Shown: positions 1 to 9,936 of the stretch, piece by piece
Position numbering within the stretch: the stretch's first letter is position 1
Layout: every line of letters starts with the position of its first letter
Assembly: GCA_964017195.1 (NCBI GenBank)
Contig: OZ024887.1
Location: forward strand, 7,948,032 to 8,012,031
Direction: 5' to 3'
DNA from: Siderastrea radians
Lineage: Eukaryota > Cnidaria > Anthozoa > Scleractinia > Rhizangiidae
DNA: 64,000 bases
Notes under the pieces: generated by a model
What the model saw: the letters and a program-made list of their open reading frames with translations, nothing else
Databases searched by the model: none
What the model was told of the DNA's origin: nothing
Program-made: the position numbers and the translations under genes

Positions 1-679
1 CCCCTTTTAGAACTTTCTATAGCTATAGCTGAGTTCAAATAACTGTTCAATTATAAAAGAAATATATTAAATGACTGGCTAGCACAACCACGTTTGGCCT
101 AATTGTTATACCTCCTGATATTTTTCCAATTATTGAACATAAAAGTGTCACCGAAAGAAGCAACCCAAAGCATCAACGATACTTTGGGGATTGTAGTTCA
201 AGACTGACCTGAACATACCTTCAGTGTGGTTTCAGCAATATTGCGGAAACTAAGCAAACAATATTGCGCAAACTAAGCATCCTTTATGTAACTTACTTGT
301 TCTGTTATTAAGACAATAACTTTAGATCTAAAGACTTACCAAACCAATGTAGTCATTTGCTTAACTGCATTCTAAATATAACAGGTTCTCAGATTTGCCG
401 CATTCCAGAATAAAAAGTAAACAATTTTCTTGTGACGCTTCTTTTGACAAATATTTCGACTGTAACATCAGATAAGTCTTGTCGATATACAAAATTCTAG
501 ATAATTATATTTCGAATGCCAAGAAAATTCAGCTTCAAGCCATTTTTTTTAAACGTTTGTGTACTCGCATTCCGAAATCAGGCAAATCGAACGCTCCCCT
601 TTAACTCTCTGCAAAAGATGCACATTTCCTGATAGCGTTCCTCTTCTTAGCCTTGACGGCAAACCAATGATCTTCTTAC
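1..679. other. Flank without a recognised gene
   Basis: This AT-rich stretch lies downstream of the recombinase gene on the minus strand and may include its 3' UTR. No convincing exon or repeat is seen. Confidence 0.5.
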
Positions 680-3600
680 TCACTTCTTTGCACTAAGGCG
701 CTTGAGTCGACGCCTTTCAGTGCGAATTTTATCGCATAACTGTAAAGGCGTAAACCCTTGCAAAATCAGCCTGGCTCTGGAATGTTCTTCGATGGCGGAC
801 AGGATAGCCCCTCTCTCTATGGGAGCGTTGGACTCGATGAGCCTACGAAACAAGTTAAACATCATCTCTGTTTGTTCCTCATTGAAAGCGCGCCCCGACA
901 TGAGACTTGAAGTTGTATTGGTTGCAATAGACCTTTCATCCACAAACGAGATATCATTGACATTTCTCTCAAGCAAACCAAAACGCCTGAATTTGTCTGC
1001 CTGACTTTCAATTTCAGTGGGAGGTGCACATTGTTCTTCTTGTTGCTCTTTATTCTTCCTGCTTTTAATCAGGCTCCTCACCTTATCCCGGATGCTTTCT
1101 GATGGAATGTCATTTAGACAACCAATGTTTCGCGTTTTCACCCGAACGTCCTCGATAGTTACCTTTCCACTTTCAATGTTCTTCTCAAATATCTTCGTCA
1201 CTTCTTTCAGCTGGTCGTCTCTCCATATATGTCGTCGGCTGGCAGCGACGGTACTGTCGAAGGTACGGCTGGGCGCGGCGGTACTATCAGAAACGTCTTC
1301 AAGGCTGGTGGCCGCCTCCACTTTCTCGGTTGGATTGTTGCGAAGTACAGCATGCAGTTGCTCTACGGTTCTGGCATCACTTCTGCCTTTTTCTTGAATG
1401 TTGTAGTACTTTTCGGCCGTCCTTTGTGAATGCGTCATCAGATTCGCTAGGCCTTTCTTCATGTCGACATGCTTCTCATGCACAGCACTAACAGCTGTTT
1501 TCCTTATTAGCGTAGCACTCATTCTGGCTGCTCCCTTGCCCAGAGCTTTGGACCAAAAGGAGTTGATTTGTGCAGACACCATGGATGAGGTCATTGGTTT
1601 CGCATTCCAACTTAAAAAGACGACTTCGTTTTCATCAAACTTTGCACCATTCAGAGAGTTTCTCATCTTAGACAGGTAGATCACCAGCCAGTTGTAGAGG
1701 CTTGCGCTAACAACCACGGAAGCCGGGCCGTGCGTGTCGACAGTTTTGTGGTTGAGGACTCTAACTACATACTGTTCGCCTTCTTTCTTCGCCCTGCGGA
1801 ATTCACCCAATGTCATGTTTGCTAGGGGACCAGCTCGGCATGCATTGTTTATGCAAAGCGTAGTAAGGAAGAAGTCGCGGACAAGCGTATAATCAGTTTG
1901 GGTGGGGTAGCTGGATGGTGCATCTCTCGAATACTGCTCAATTATTTGTACGGCTTTACGGGATGGTTCGGAAACGTCGAAACGGCGGATGTCATCCGCA
2001 GAAATGAGATTGTCAAAGTCTTCCATTTTTTTCTCCCACATCCTTCTGGCTATGGGTTTCTTGTATGAACTCATCCACTCATGAACCTGCTCTTTAGCTG
2101 CTCGTATTTCTGATTCGTCCACATCAACGCCCTTTGGTCGTTCAAGCATGAGAAACCTCAGGAATTTTGACAATGAGCCAAGGTATGCTTTGCATGTACC
2201 AGGCCTTTTGTTTTTCTCGAGTTCATTAAGCCAATGGTCCCGCACAAGGTTGGTCATCACAAGACAGCTGATCGCCTGTGTGGTTGGGCTAACTGCGTTC
2301 AGGGCGACCCTGACTTGAGAAACGTATTGCTTTGCGGTTTTCTCTTCCCGTCGTCCACCATCAACGCCTTCCAGCCAAAATTTAAACTGTTGCAACACGT
2401 TCTCCGTTTCGTTGTTTCTACAGTGGTCTGAGTCACTGGAATCATCAGATGCAGCGCCTTCGAATTCACTTGAATCAACAGATGCGGCGTAATTCTTATC
2501 CGCGTCGTCCACTCTTTCTTTGTTCTCTTCACTGGTCATTTCGTTGTGACTGAATTCGCTGTAATTCACAGATGCGCCGTCAATTTCGTTCCCACCTTCC
2601 ACACTTTCGTTATCTCCTTCACTTCCCATTTCGTCATAATCCTTATCTTCATCAGGCATCACATTCTGCTGGCTGATATCCATAGGGCGGGAAGAGCCAA
2701 ACGTATGCTCCCATAGCAAGGCCAATGCCGGGTTTTCTTCGTAGTTATGGTCTCTTTCCTCTTGACTGTACGTTGGTGAGTAATTCATTCCCTCTTCACT
2801 GAAGCCTTGAATATCAGGATTACTTTCAACTTCGCTCTTTACTTGCTGTGCGTCTTTTTGGCGATTCATACTTGCTTCGCGCTGACGTTTACTCTTCTTG
2901 TGGATTTCTTCGTCAGATGAGGTGGATGAAGATAAGCTGATTACATCTTCACTGAAAGTGTCGGGGAGTTCCACATACTCGGCTGCTTGCCTTAAATAAT
3001 GAGAGTATTCCTCACTGTCGCGCGGAAGTTTATGTGGCCCCTGCATTCCCAGATGATTATGAATTCTTCTCACAACAGCGTTGCAGTTTTGGATAGGACA
3101 AACACGCCGCGTGTATGTGCGGTTTCCTTTCTTTTTTCTCGGTTTTCTTAAATTAAACTGAGAAATTGCTGACGCTGCTTTAACGTGGTTCCATTTGTGG
3201 TATTGTTTTAAGTGCCTTGGCAGGTGAATGACGAACTCTGTTGGACAACCCGCTACTGGGCATTTGTGGGTTGCCCTCTTACCCACTGGGGATTCTTTTT
3301 CGCATTTCATTTTGTGCTTTGACTCTTTCCGGGCTCCTCTTCTGCGGTATCCTTTCGACTGATCTTGTTTTTTAGCATCTTCACCTTGCTGACCTTTTCT
3401 TTGTTGCGATTTTCTATGCTGATCTTCGAGTTGTCGCGCATCTTCGCTTTGCTGTGCTTCGCTCTCTTGATTTTTGCTTTGCTGTGCTTCGCTCTCTTGG
3501 TCTTCGTTTTGCTGTGCTTCGTTGTCTTGATCTTCGCTTTGCTGTTCTTCGTTGTCTTGATCTTCGCTTTGCTGTGCTTCGCTCTCTTGATCTTCATTTT

Positions 3601-3829
3601 GCTGTGTTTCATTCTCTTGATCTTCGTTTTGTTGCCGCCCGTTTTCATGGTCTTTGTTTTGCTGCGCTTTGTTTTGACGATCCTTATCTTGCTGTGACTC
3701 GTTTTGATGATCTCTGCTTTGTTCCTCGTCAATTGTTTTATCTTTGTTTCCTTGATTTTTGCTTGTTTCCTTCGAGTTTGGATTACTATACTGCCTATTC
3801 TGATTACTCTCAGTCCACCTGTTCAGGAT
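680..3829 (-). CDS. Crypton-like tyrosine recombinase with zinc fingers (3' exon)
   Basis: A DNA-cutting and -joining enzyme of the tyrosine recombinase type, probably the recombinase of a Crypton-like mobile element or a gene derived from one. Residues are numbered from the ATG at 3310, which gives 876 aa. A C2H2 finger lies at C17, C22, H33, H38 and a second Cys/His cluster at about 71-93. A long acidic linker follows (about 120-300), then a SAM-like core-binding region (about 305-390). The catalytic domain has R492 (CRAGPL), K522 (NHKT), R603 (TLIRKTA), H627 (MTHSQRT) and tyrosines 635/636 (EKYYN). The frame stays open upstream of the ATG for 173 more codons, to 3829, where the minus strand reads TTCTCATTTAG, a good 3' splice site. 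This exon therefore probably continues from an upstream exon that I could not find. The added part is Gln/Glu-rich and encoded by a 30-bp minisatellite. No stop interrupts the 3.1-kb frame, so the gene may still be active. Confidence 0.8.
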   Translation of the reverse strand: MLNRWTESNQNRQYSNPNSKETSKNQGNKDKTIDEEQSRDHQNESQQDKDRQNKAQQNKDHENGRQQNEDQENETQQNEDQESEAQQSEDQDNEEQQSEDQDNEAQQNEDQESEAQQSKNQESEAQQSEDARQLEDQHRKSQQRKGQQGEDAKKQDQSKGYRRRGARKESKHKMKCEKESPVGKRATHKCPVAGCPTEFVIHLPRHLKQYHKWNHVKAASAISQFNLRKPRKKKGNRTYTRRVCPIQNCNAVVRRIHNHLGMQGPHKLPRDSEEYSHYLRQAAEYVELPDTFSEDVISLSSSTSSDEEIHKKSKRQREASMNRQKDAQQVKSEVESNPDIQGFSEEGMNYSPTYSQEERDHNYEENPALALLWEHTFGSSRPMDISQQNVMPDEDKDYDEMGSEGDNESVEGGNEIDGASVNYSEFSHNEMTSEENKERVDDADKNYAASVDSSEFEGAASDDSSDSDHCRNNETENVLQQFKFWLEGVDGGRREEKTAKQYVSQVRVALNAVSPTTQAISCLVMTNLVRDHWLNELEKNKRPGTCKAYLGSLSKFLRFLMLERPKGVDVDESEIRAAKEQVHEWMSSYKKPIARRMWEKKMEDFDNLISADDIRRFDVSEPSRKAVQIIEQYSRDAPSSYPTQTDYTLVRDFFLTTLCINNACRAGPLANMTLGEFRRAKKEGEQYVVRVLNHKTVDTHGPASVVVSASLYNWLVIYLSKMRNSLNGAKFDENEVVFLSWNAKPMTSSMVSAQINSFWSKALGKGAARMSATLIRKTAVSAVHEKHVDMKKGLANLMTHSQRTAEKYYNIQEKGRSDARTVEQLHAVLRNNPTEKVEAATSLEDVSDSTAAPSRTFDSTVAASRRHIWRDDQLKEVTKIFEKNIESGKVTIEDVRVKTRNIGCLNDIPSESIRDKVRSLIKSRKNKEQQEEQCAPPTEIESQADKFRRFGLLERNVNDISFVDERSIATNTTSSLMSGRAFNEEQTEMMFNLFRRLIESNAPIERGAILSAIEEHSRARLILQGFTPLQLCDKIRTERRRLKRLSAKK
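3437..3695 (-). repeat. 30-bp minisatellite inside the recombinase frame
   Basis: About eight 30-bp units lie here. In the frame of the recombinase each encodes a ten-residue unit close to E-D-Q-(D/E)-(N/S)-E-(A/T)-Q-Q-(S/N). A second frame on the same strand is also open and reads as Lys-rich repeats (141 aa, 3307-3732), but that is a by-product of the 30-bp period. Confidence 0.8.
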
Positions 3830-3867
3830 CTAAATGAGAATGTAAACTAACTGAGTAACTATATCTA

Positions 3868-4325
3868 ACAGATAGACTACCTCAACCACTAATTAATTTA
3901 AAACTAGCTAACTAACTAGACATCTGATCAAATATTTCAAAACAAGACAAATGGCTAAGTGTTTCAGATTTATGAGCTCCTGTTATAAATTTTCAACATC
4001 GGCAAGAAAATGATTACAGCCAATAAAATAAGTATGAATCACAATTAGGGTAAATAAAATCCATGATGGAGTATGCTTAAGGAGTGGTTTTCGTTAGCGA
4101 CGTAAGTACAAGCGCAAGCATAAATGACCCTTATAATAAATAAAAAGGTTAATCAGTAACTACAGATATCTAACAGACGAACTAACTCAAAACCTAACTT
4201 ATGAATTAACCAACAGCTACACATTTGATCAAATAGTTCTAGACAAAAGTCTCCGTGTTTCAGATTAGCGTGCGCGTGCTATAAATTTTCAACAAGCGCA
4301 AGCAGAAATGACCCTTATAATAAAA
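3868..4325. repeat. Diverged tandem duplication, about 300-bp period
   Basis: The block starting ATCTAACAGA at about 3868 recurs at about 4167. Both share a GTTTCAGATT segment, a CTATAAATTTTCAACA-type segment and the tail AATGACCCTTATAATAAA. The copies are clearly related but diverged, with indels. No coding potential is seen. Confidence 0.6.
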
Positions 4326-5177
4326 TAAATGCATTGATGATTTCAATCTCAATGTGTTTGATCGTTAGTTAACTTAGCTATGAGAAAAGGACCGGTCTTT
4401 TCTTACGGGACTCATTATGGAATCTGAAGGACGAACTGGATCCCATTTTAGTTCTGAAGTCAACGAGGACAAACATTTGGCGAAAGAAAACATTATTTAC
4501 CTCGCCTGCTAACCAAACCCTTCCTTCTCGTTATCTAGCATAGTTATTAATTTCTCTTTGCCTTCTTGTGGCGTGCCCTGTGTTTTTTTCCTGTGCTTTG
4601 TCCATCGTTCATTGTTGCGGAAAAGGTATCGGCTCGCGTGGCCAATATCTACCCAACTTATGTCTAGTGATATTGTTATGCCCCTGCCTTACCAACCTAG
4701 GTATTACCGATTACGACAACATTAAGCTTATTAACATATATACCGTACAGCCCTTTGTGCACTCTCCTTACAAAACGAGTACAAGGGCCCGAGGCGCACG
4801 AGCGGACTGGTAAAAAAAGTAAGGCACTCGTAGAAACGCGTTCAATCCCACGCGATAAAAATTTGAAAACAACTTCTCGCATTACAGCTCATTTTTCACT
4901 ACATTATAACCATAAAACCCTCGAAACTGATTGGCTATCGCCAGCTTTGATTTGAACGATGTAATTGGACGATGGACGCGTCAGGCCTAACAGGACAGTA
5001 CGTAAACTGGAGGCAAAGCTCAGATGATGCGTGACACTACGGAATGAAATTTATAAAGAAAGGACTGAAAAAACTCTCTGAAGTGTCAAAAAATTGACCC
5101 CTCATCAGTGTGGTAGTGAACTGGACGGTGCGCGCGAGCGAGCGCGCTTTGATCAGTCAGTTGCGGTTGAAAGTTCC
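4326..5177. other. No gene recognised
   Basis: Short ORFs on both strands here have no homology I recognise and no splice support. Confidence 0.5.
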
Positions 5178-5305
5178 AATAATCGGACGACTGCATATTT
5201 TGTTAATTACTCGTATGATAAACAAAAGGTAATAGGAATGAATGGAGTCCAATTCCGCCTGTAATCATACGAGAGATTAACAAAATACGCGATCGTCCGA
5301 TTATT
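5178..5305. repeat. Imperfect inverted repeat (hairpin)
   Basis: The left arm begins AATAATCGGACGA and the right arm ends TCGTCCGATTATT. The arms are about 40 nt with a few mismatches around a loop of about 45 nt. It is probably a small foldback or MITE remnant. Confidence 0.65.
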
Positions 5306-7290
5306 CTACCTTATTCAAGTGCAACTGATCTGTTTATTCACGAGTATGATTGTAGACCAAATTGGACGACACGATGACCCGTTACCAACTAATAACATCT
5401 ATAACAAAGTTCCAGGAGGAAAATCGTTCCGAAGAAAGAAAAAACATTTGTATTTGCAACACACTTGAAAAATAGAACTTGTTCAAGCGCAACTGACCCC
5501 TTACAATCCGTGCGCTTGCGCGTACTATCCAGTTACACCGATCAATTGGACTCCACTGATCCTGTTACCATTCTGAGTAATGCGAACAATGTGAAAGGGA
5601 ATTTCACATTGGAAAGCAACTTTTGTGTCTCGAAAGCAGTGAAGTATTTTTGAATCAAATTTCACGGGGTGGGCGCAAATTTTGCTTTCAAAAGCGTTTC
5701 CTAGTTTAACCTGCTTAGAAGAAGTGATGTTTCCACAACAATGTTTCCAAAATTAGTCAGGCCAGAACACTTTCGAAGGTGGTGAATGATCGTAGCTCAA
5801 AACAAATTAATTTACAACTGGTCACTCAATATATTTAATTTCTAACCTTGGAACTCGATTTTTCCATAGCCTGTTCCACGCGTTTAGATAATGCCACGCG
5901 AAGTCTCTTCTCGTTTTTTTCCCTCTGCTCTCAATATTTTTCTTTCGTGCACTGTCTAAACGCCTGGAACAGGATATAAATATTGCTAATATTGCTGCTT
6001 CCTTATACGTGTGAAACGAGAAGAAATATGCTTCGACATTTTAATGTTACCATAAAATTCCGAAAGTAACCGCCTCAATTGCTATCGGATTTGTAGCCAT
6101 TACTTCCAGATGGTTAGGAACGTTTGTGCATGTACTTCAAGATTAGGACTCATCTTAACATAGGAGGATAAGGAAGTTAGTTTCTAGTGAAACTGTGGTG
6201 GCTGCGTCGGTGAGGAAGTGGAACACAAAAAATTGGATTTATCAGCTGAGTTGATGAGGTAAATTGGCGACCGTAGAGAGATTAAAAGCTGACAATTCGA
6301 GAGTTAGCCCTTGGCCAGAGCGAACCAAGAAATTGTGGTTTGCGCTTGGCTTATATGGAGAACGGTGGAGCTACGTTATTGGTAGGAACACGACAGCGTA
6401 AAAACAAAACAAAACAAAAACAGAAAAAAAAACAATGGATTAGTTGAATGAAAAGCGTTCGTTGATACCGTGGGATAAGTGTGCCGATTTGAAAAATGAA
6501 TGTTTGTTCTAGATTTTTCAGTGCTACCCTAATGTAGGGAAAGGTCGCAGACCGCCACGTGATGGCTAGAGTAAACAGGGATATTGAAATGTAGGGCGAC
6601 TGGTTTGGATCCCTGTCATTTCATTCGCCGTCTCGTAGGTGTTCCTGGAAATGGTCTCCTAGTTTCAGGGAGGGGTTCCGCGATCCAAATTTATGCCTTT
6701 AATTTAGTCAATGCGCACCCTGGTTAACAGAAGAGTGAGAAAATCAGCGTTGCTTTCGAGGGGCCATTACCTTCGGGATTTTATGGTATTTCTAAATCAA
6801 AAGTAAAACAAAAAACAAACAAAAACACTTCGAAAGTTTGCTTCACAGTCAACTCTCATCGGGACAGCAGCGCGTCCCATGCCTCGTTTAGAGACCGGTT
6901 TCCATCTCATTTCCAAGACATTCAGTTACAGTAAAATTACTAAAGGATGACACGAATCAACATATACAGTACAGTATTAAAGAGAGAGTTGACTGTACAG
7001 CAAGGGACTAAAGTTTGCTATCACTCTTGTGCTCACAATTTTGTACGTGCTAAAACAAATTCGTATGATTAAACAGGAATGGTTTTGAAATTCCCAGAAG
7101 TGCTATGTCCGTTACCTCCTGTGCAGTTGCGTGATTTCCTGAGGACATTGCCTCGAAGAGCTCTCTTGCGAAATCCATGGGAGAGTCCAAAGTCCACTCA
7201 TACAAAGAGAGTTCCCTCGCTTTCCAAGTTTGTGGACAACTCTACATCGCATTTAAATACTAGTATTTCAATACAGGTTTTCTACCGTAC
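5306..7290. other. Intergenic, two short inverted-repeat pairs
   Basis: No gene is recognised. CCTGTTCCACGCGTTTAGA (about 5870) is matched in inverse by TCTAAACGCCTGGAACAGG (about 5955). CAGTCAACTCTC (about 6847) is matched by GAGAGTTGACTG (about 6985). Both look like termini of short non-autonomous elements of 105-150 bp. Confidence 0.45.
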
Positions 7291-7983
7291 TTGTGGTCTC
7301 AAAAGGTGGTCTCAAAACGAGCCGCCGCCATATTGAAAAGCGAGAAGACCCTGGGGACGAGGTTGGGAGTCTATAAGCTTACGCGCATGCGTAAATTTAC
7401 CAATCGTTCTTCGCTTTTTTTTCTCTCCGTTTTAACATCCAACGAATCCATACTCTACACAGATACTCCGGATCAATGAATTCGGCCTTTTGAAATTTGA
7501 GCGTTTTCGGATATGAACCCGCAAAGATTCGCAAAAAAGTATCTCTGACAAGCGGTTTTCCGTGCAAATTTACTCCTCCGCCATTTTGTGTCTGGTCTCA
7601 CGTCTTGCATGCAAGTGCATATGGAAAATCAGGTAAGATGTACTTTCTGTTTATTAGTACATTAGCCTACAAGCACAGACAAAATCCCTTAGTAGTCAGG
7701 ACAGATTCTTCTTTGGCATGGGTTCATTTTGAGCGCAAATAGCCATTGTTTACTTAACCTTAACGTAGCGTGCTTGTTGATAAACCGTTTGTAATCAATT
7801 CTAAGGCAATGCCAGAGAAATTTGTTTCTCCTGGTTATGTGTGAAAACCAGTCTTGTGTGACTCCATCATGCCTCGTTGTAGCAAATAATCGATTTTTCG
7901 GAATTTTCGTTTTTTGGTAGTAAAGAACCCATATGATCAGGGATCACAAATCTTATTTGAGATCTTTGAATCTCCTTGCAGAA

Positions 7984-9919
7984 ATGAAACAACTAGCCTA
8001 TAACTGTCGCAGAGTGCATCTTCCAGAGGATGTCCCTGATGGTAAGTAACCAGCTTTCTACTGAGTGTCATAAAACCAAAACAAAAGTAATCACTGACCA
8101 ATCACAGCAAACGCAAGCAACACAATAAACCAATCACAACTCAAAGCAATTACATGTAACATCATGGGTCAAGCACAGGGAATTGCTTGCAAGGAAGTCA
8201 CGATTGGTTTTGGATTTACTTCTGTTTGGTTTAACCAATGACAGAGTGTAGTAAAGTAAAATTATATGGATTAAATGTATTTTCAACACAGATTGCTGGC
8301 TAGTGACCAAATGATGAAAATCATCAATTGAATTAATCAATCAATTGATACCAGTCGCTGATGCGCCAAGGTGGCCAAGGGCATGTTAAAAACACGAAAT
8401 GGCATGAGAGAGATGTGGCAAAATGGTAGAAATAATGATATGTGCCTAAGTTCAGAAGTTACTTTTTTTGGAAAATTGAAATGATTAAAAACAAAAAGTT
8501 ACCGAAAAAACCAACAGTGGTCAAGCACAATCATCAAACACAGAGCGTGATTCTCTTTTTTACAAAAATTAATAAAAGATCACCTTTTGGAGATGTGTGG
8601 ATCATCAATATACATTCCAGATGGTTTCAGTTTAGATTTTTTGCAGCGACAAGACTTGGATTCGTCACATAATAGCGCTGGGGGTACATGTATATTACCC
8701 CCAGCGCTGTTATGTGACGAATCCAAGTCTTGTCGCTGTAAAAAATCTGAACTGAAACCATCTGGAATGCGTCCAGCCATAAGAATTCACTGAGTGAAAC
8801 AAACAAGCCAATTAAGGTTCTTCAACATTGACATATAGAATGAAATGATGATAAAATGGCAGTTAACTATCAGAGAAAAAAACATGTAGCAAATAATAAG
8901 GTGAAGGAATTCTCTTGTGATTTTGTTTAAGGGATACGGCCAATCAGTCAGGTTTACCTGTAGTGTGCAAACAATTCAAAAATGCTGTTCATGACATGTA
9001 AAGAAACCGAAACAATTTGCCGCGCTGTATTTTTCATCAGTCAATTCTTCAAAATGTACACCAAAACACACTTTTATAAATTATTTTTATGTGATGGAAT
9101 TATTGCAAAGATTTGGTTAAACGAAACACTTTCTATTTTGGTCCTGGGATTTTGCTTAAGGGGTAGCTTTGATAGCTTGACAGTATATTTCAAAATTTTG
9201 GCTCCGAAAAACCCTGCAGGAAACTCGCAAACAATAACTTACCACATGCCAACAATTTTAATGGCAAACCCCTGAAAACACATTAACACATAACTTGAGA
9301 GCAACATCAGAGCTTTTAAAGGGGCAGGATCACGAGGATTTTGCTCGCGTTTCACTCCACTGAAAAGCCAATAGTCACATTAACATATATGAAAGCCTAA
9401 AATTATTGGTCATTTTCTTGTTCAGGCACCATACTAATTCAGTGAAGCTATTACTAAGTGTCTTTGGCCACGGATGGCCAAGATGGAAGTGGATTACAAT
9501 TTGAAAACATCTGGCGAACGTTTTCAAATTCTGTGCTTGTATCTTACAAAAATCATCGAAAACTTATCATGGTTTGCTCTCCTTGCAAAAATTCACTTGA
9601 TATCTCCCTCTTGATGTACCAGGAGCATTGTGTGTGAGTGAAGGCATTTAATCTCAATTTCAGCGAAGTTTTGACAAAACACGAGGAAAATCCCCGTGAC
9701 ACTGCCCCTTTAAGTTTGGAGTAATTTCACTTAAGCATGAACATATCCTTTCAATTTTGATGGTTTTAAGAACCATAAAAAGCTGATTTATTTTTTGCAG
9801 AAGATTGGAAAGACAATTGCGTGATACTGACGACTGCAGTCTGCATTTTATCAGTGTTTTATACTGAACACTGTAAAAAAAGAAATGTGATCATGATGGA
9901 CAAATTTTCAGTCGTTTGA
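7984..9919 (+). CDS. Tentative two-coding-exon gene for a 58-aa membrane protein
   Basis: I do not recognise this protein. A GC-richer segment at 7300-7632 ends in CAG|GTAAGA and may be a 5' UTR exon. The next exon (7982-8041) follows TCTCCTTGCAG, carries an ATG at 7984 and ends in a strong donor, GATG|GTAAGT. The phase fits an exon starting at 9801 after TTTTTTGCAG, which stays open to TGA at 9917-9919. The 58-aa product has a charged N-terminal half (RRVHLPEDVPDE), one hydrophobic segment (CVILTTAVCILSVFY) and a Lys/Arg-rich flank, so a single-pass membrane protein is possible. Against it: the exons are short enough to be open by chance, and a TIR element begins only 18 bp after the stop. 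The first coding exon might instead belong to another transcript, since its phase also fits the antizyme exon at 35199. Confidence 0.3.
8613..8769. repeat. Near-perfect long hairpin, arms about 74 nt
   Basis: The left arm starts CATTCCAGATGGTTTCAGTT and the right arm ends with its complement, around a loop of about 8 nt. Only three mismatches are seen, and all three would be G-U pairs in plus-strand RNA. The same short peptide-like ORF appears on both strands only because of this palindrome. It lies in the intron of the tentative gene at 7984-9919. Confidence 0.85.
9316..9713. mobile_element. MITE, TTAAAGGGGCA family, copy 1
   Basis: Terminal inverted repeats TTAAAGGGGCAGGATCACG and CGTGACACTGCCCCTTTAA enclose about 400 bp without coding potential. 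A second copy at 37045-37429 shares these termini and internal sequence in the opposite orientation. The TTAA at each end suggests TTAA-targeting. Confidence 0.75.
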
Positions 9920-9936
9920 TTTCGCCATTTCATGTT

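Noticed and set aside
3307..3732. 141-codon Lys-rich ORF overlapping the recombinase start
   Set aside because: It is a second open frame of the 30-bp minisatellite. The frame continuous with the recombinase is the better coding candidate.
8580..8793. Matching ORFs on opposite strands
   Set aside because: They are generated by the palindromic hairpin.
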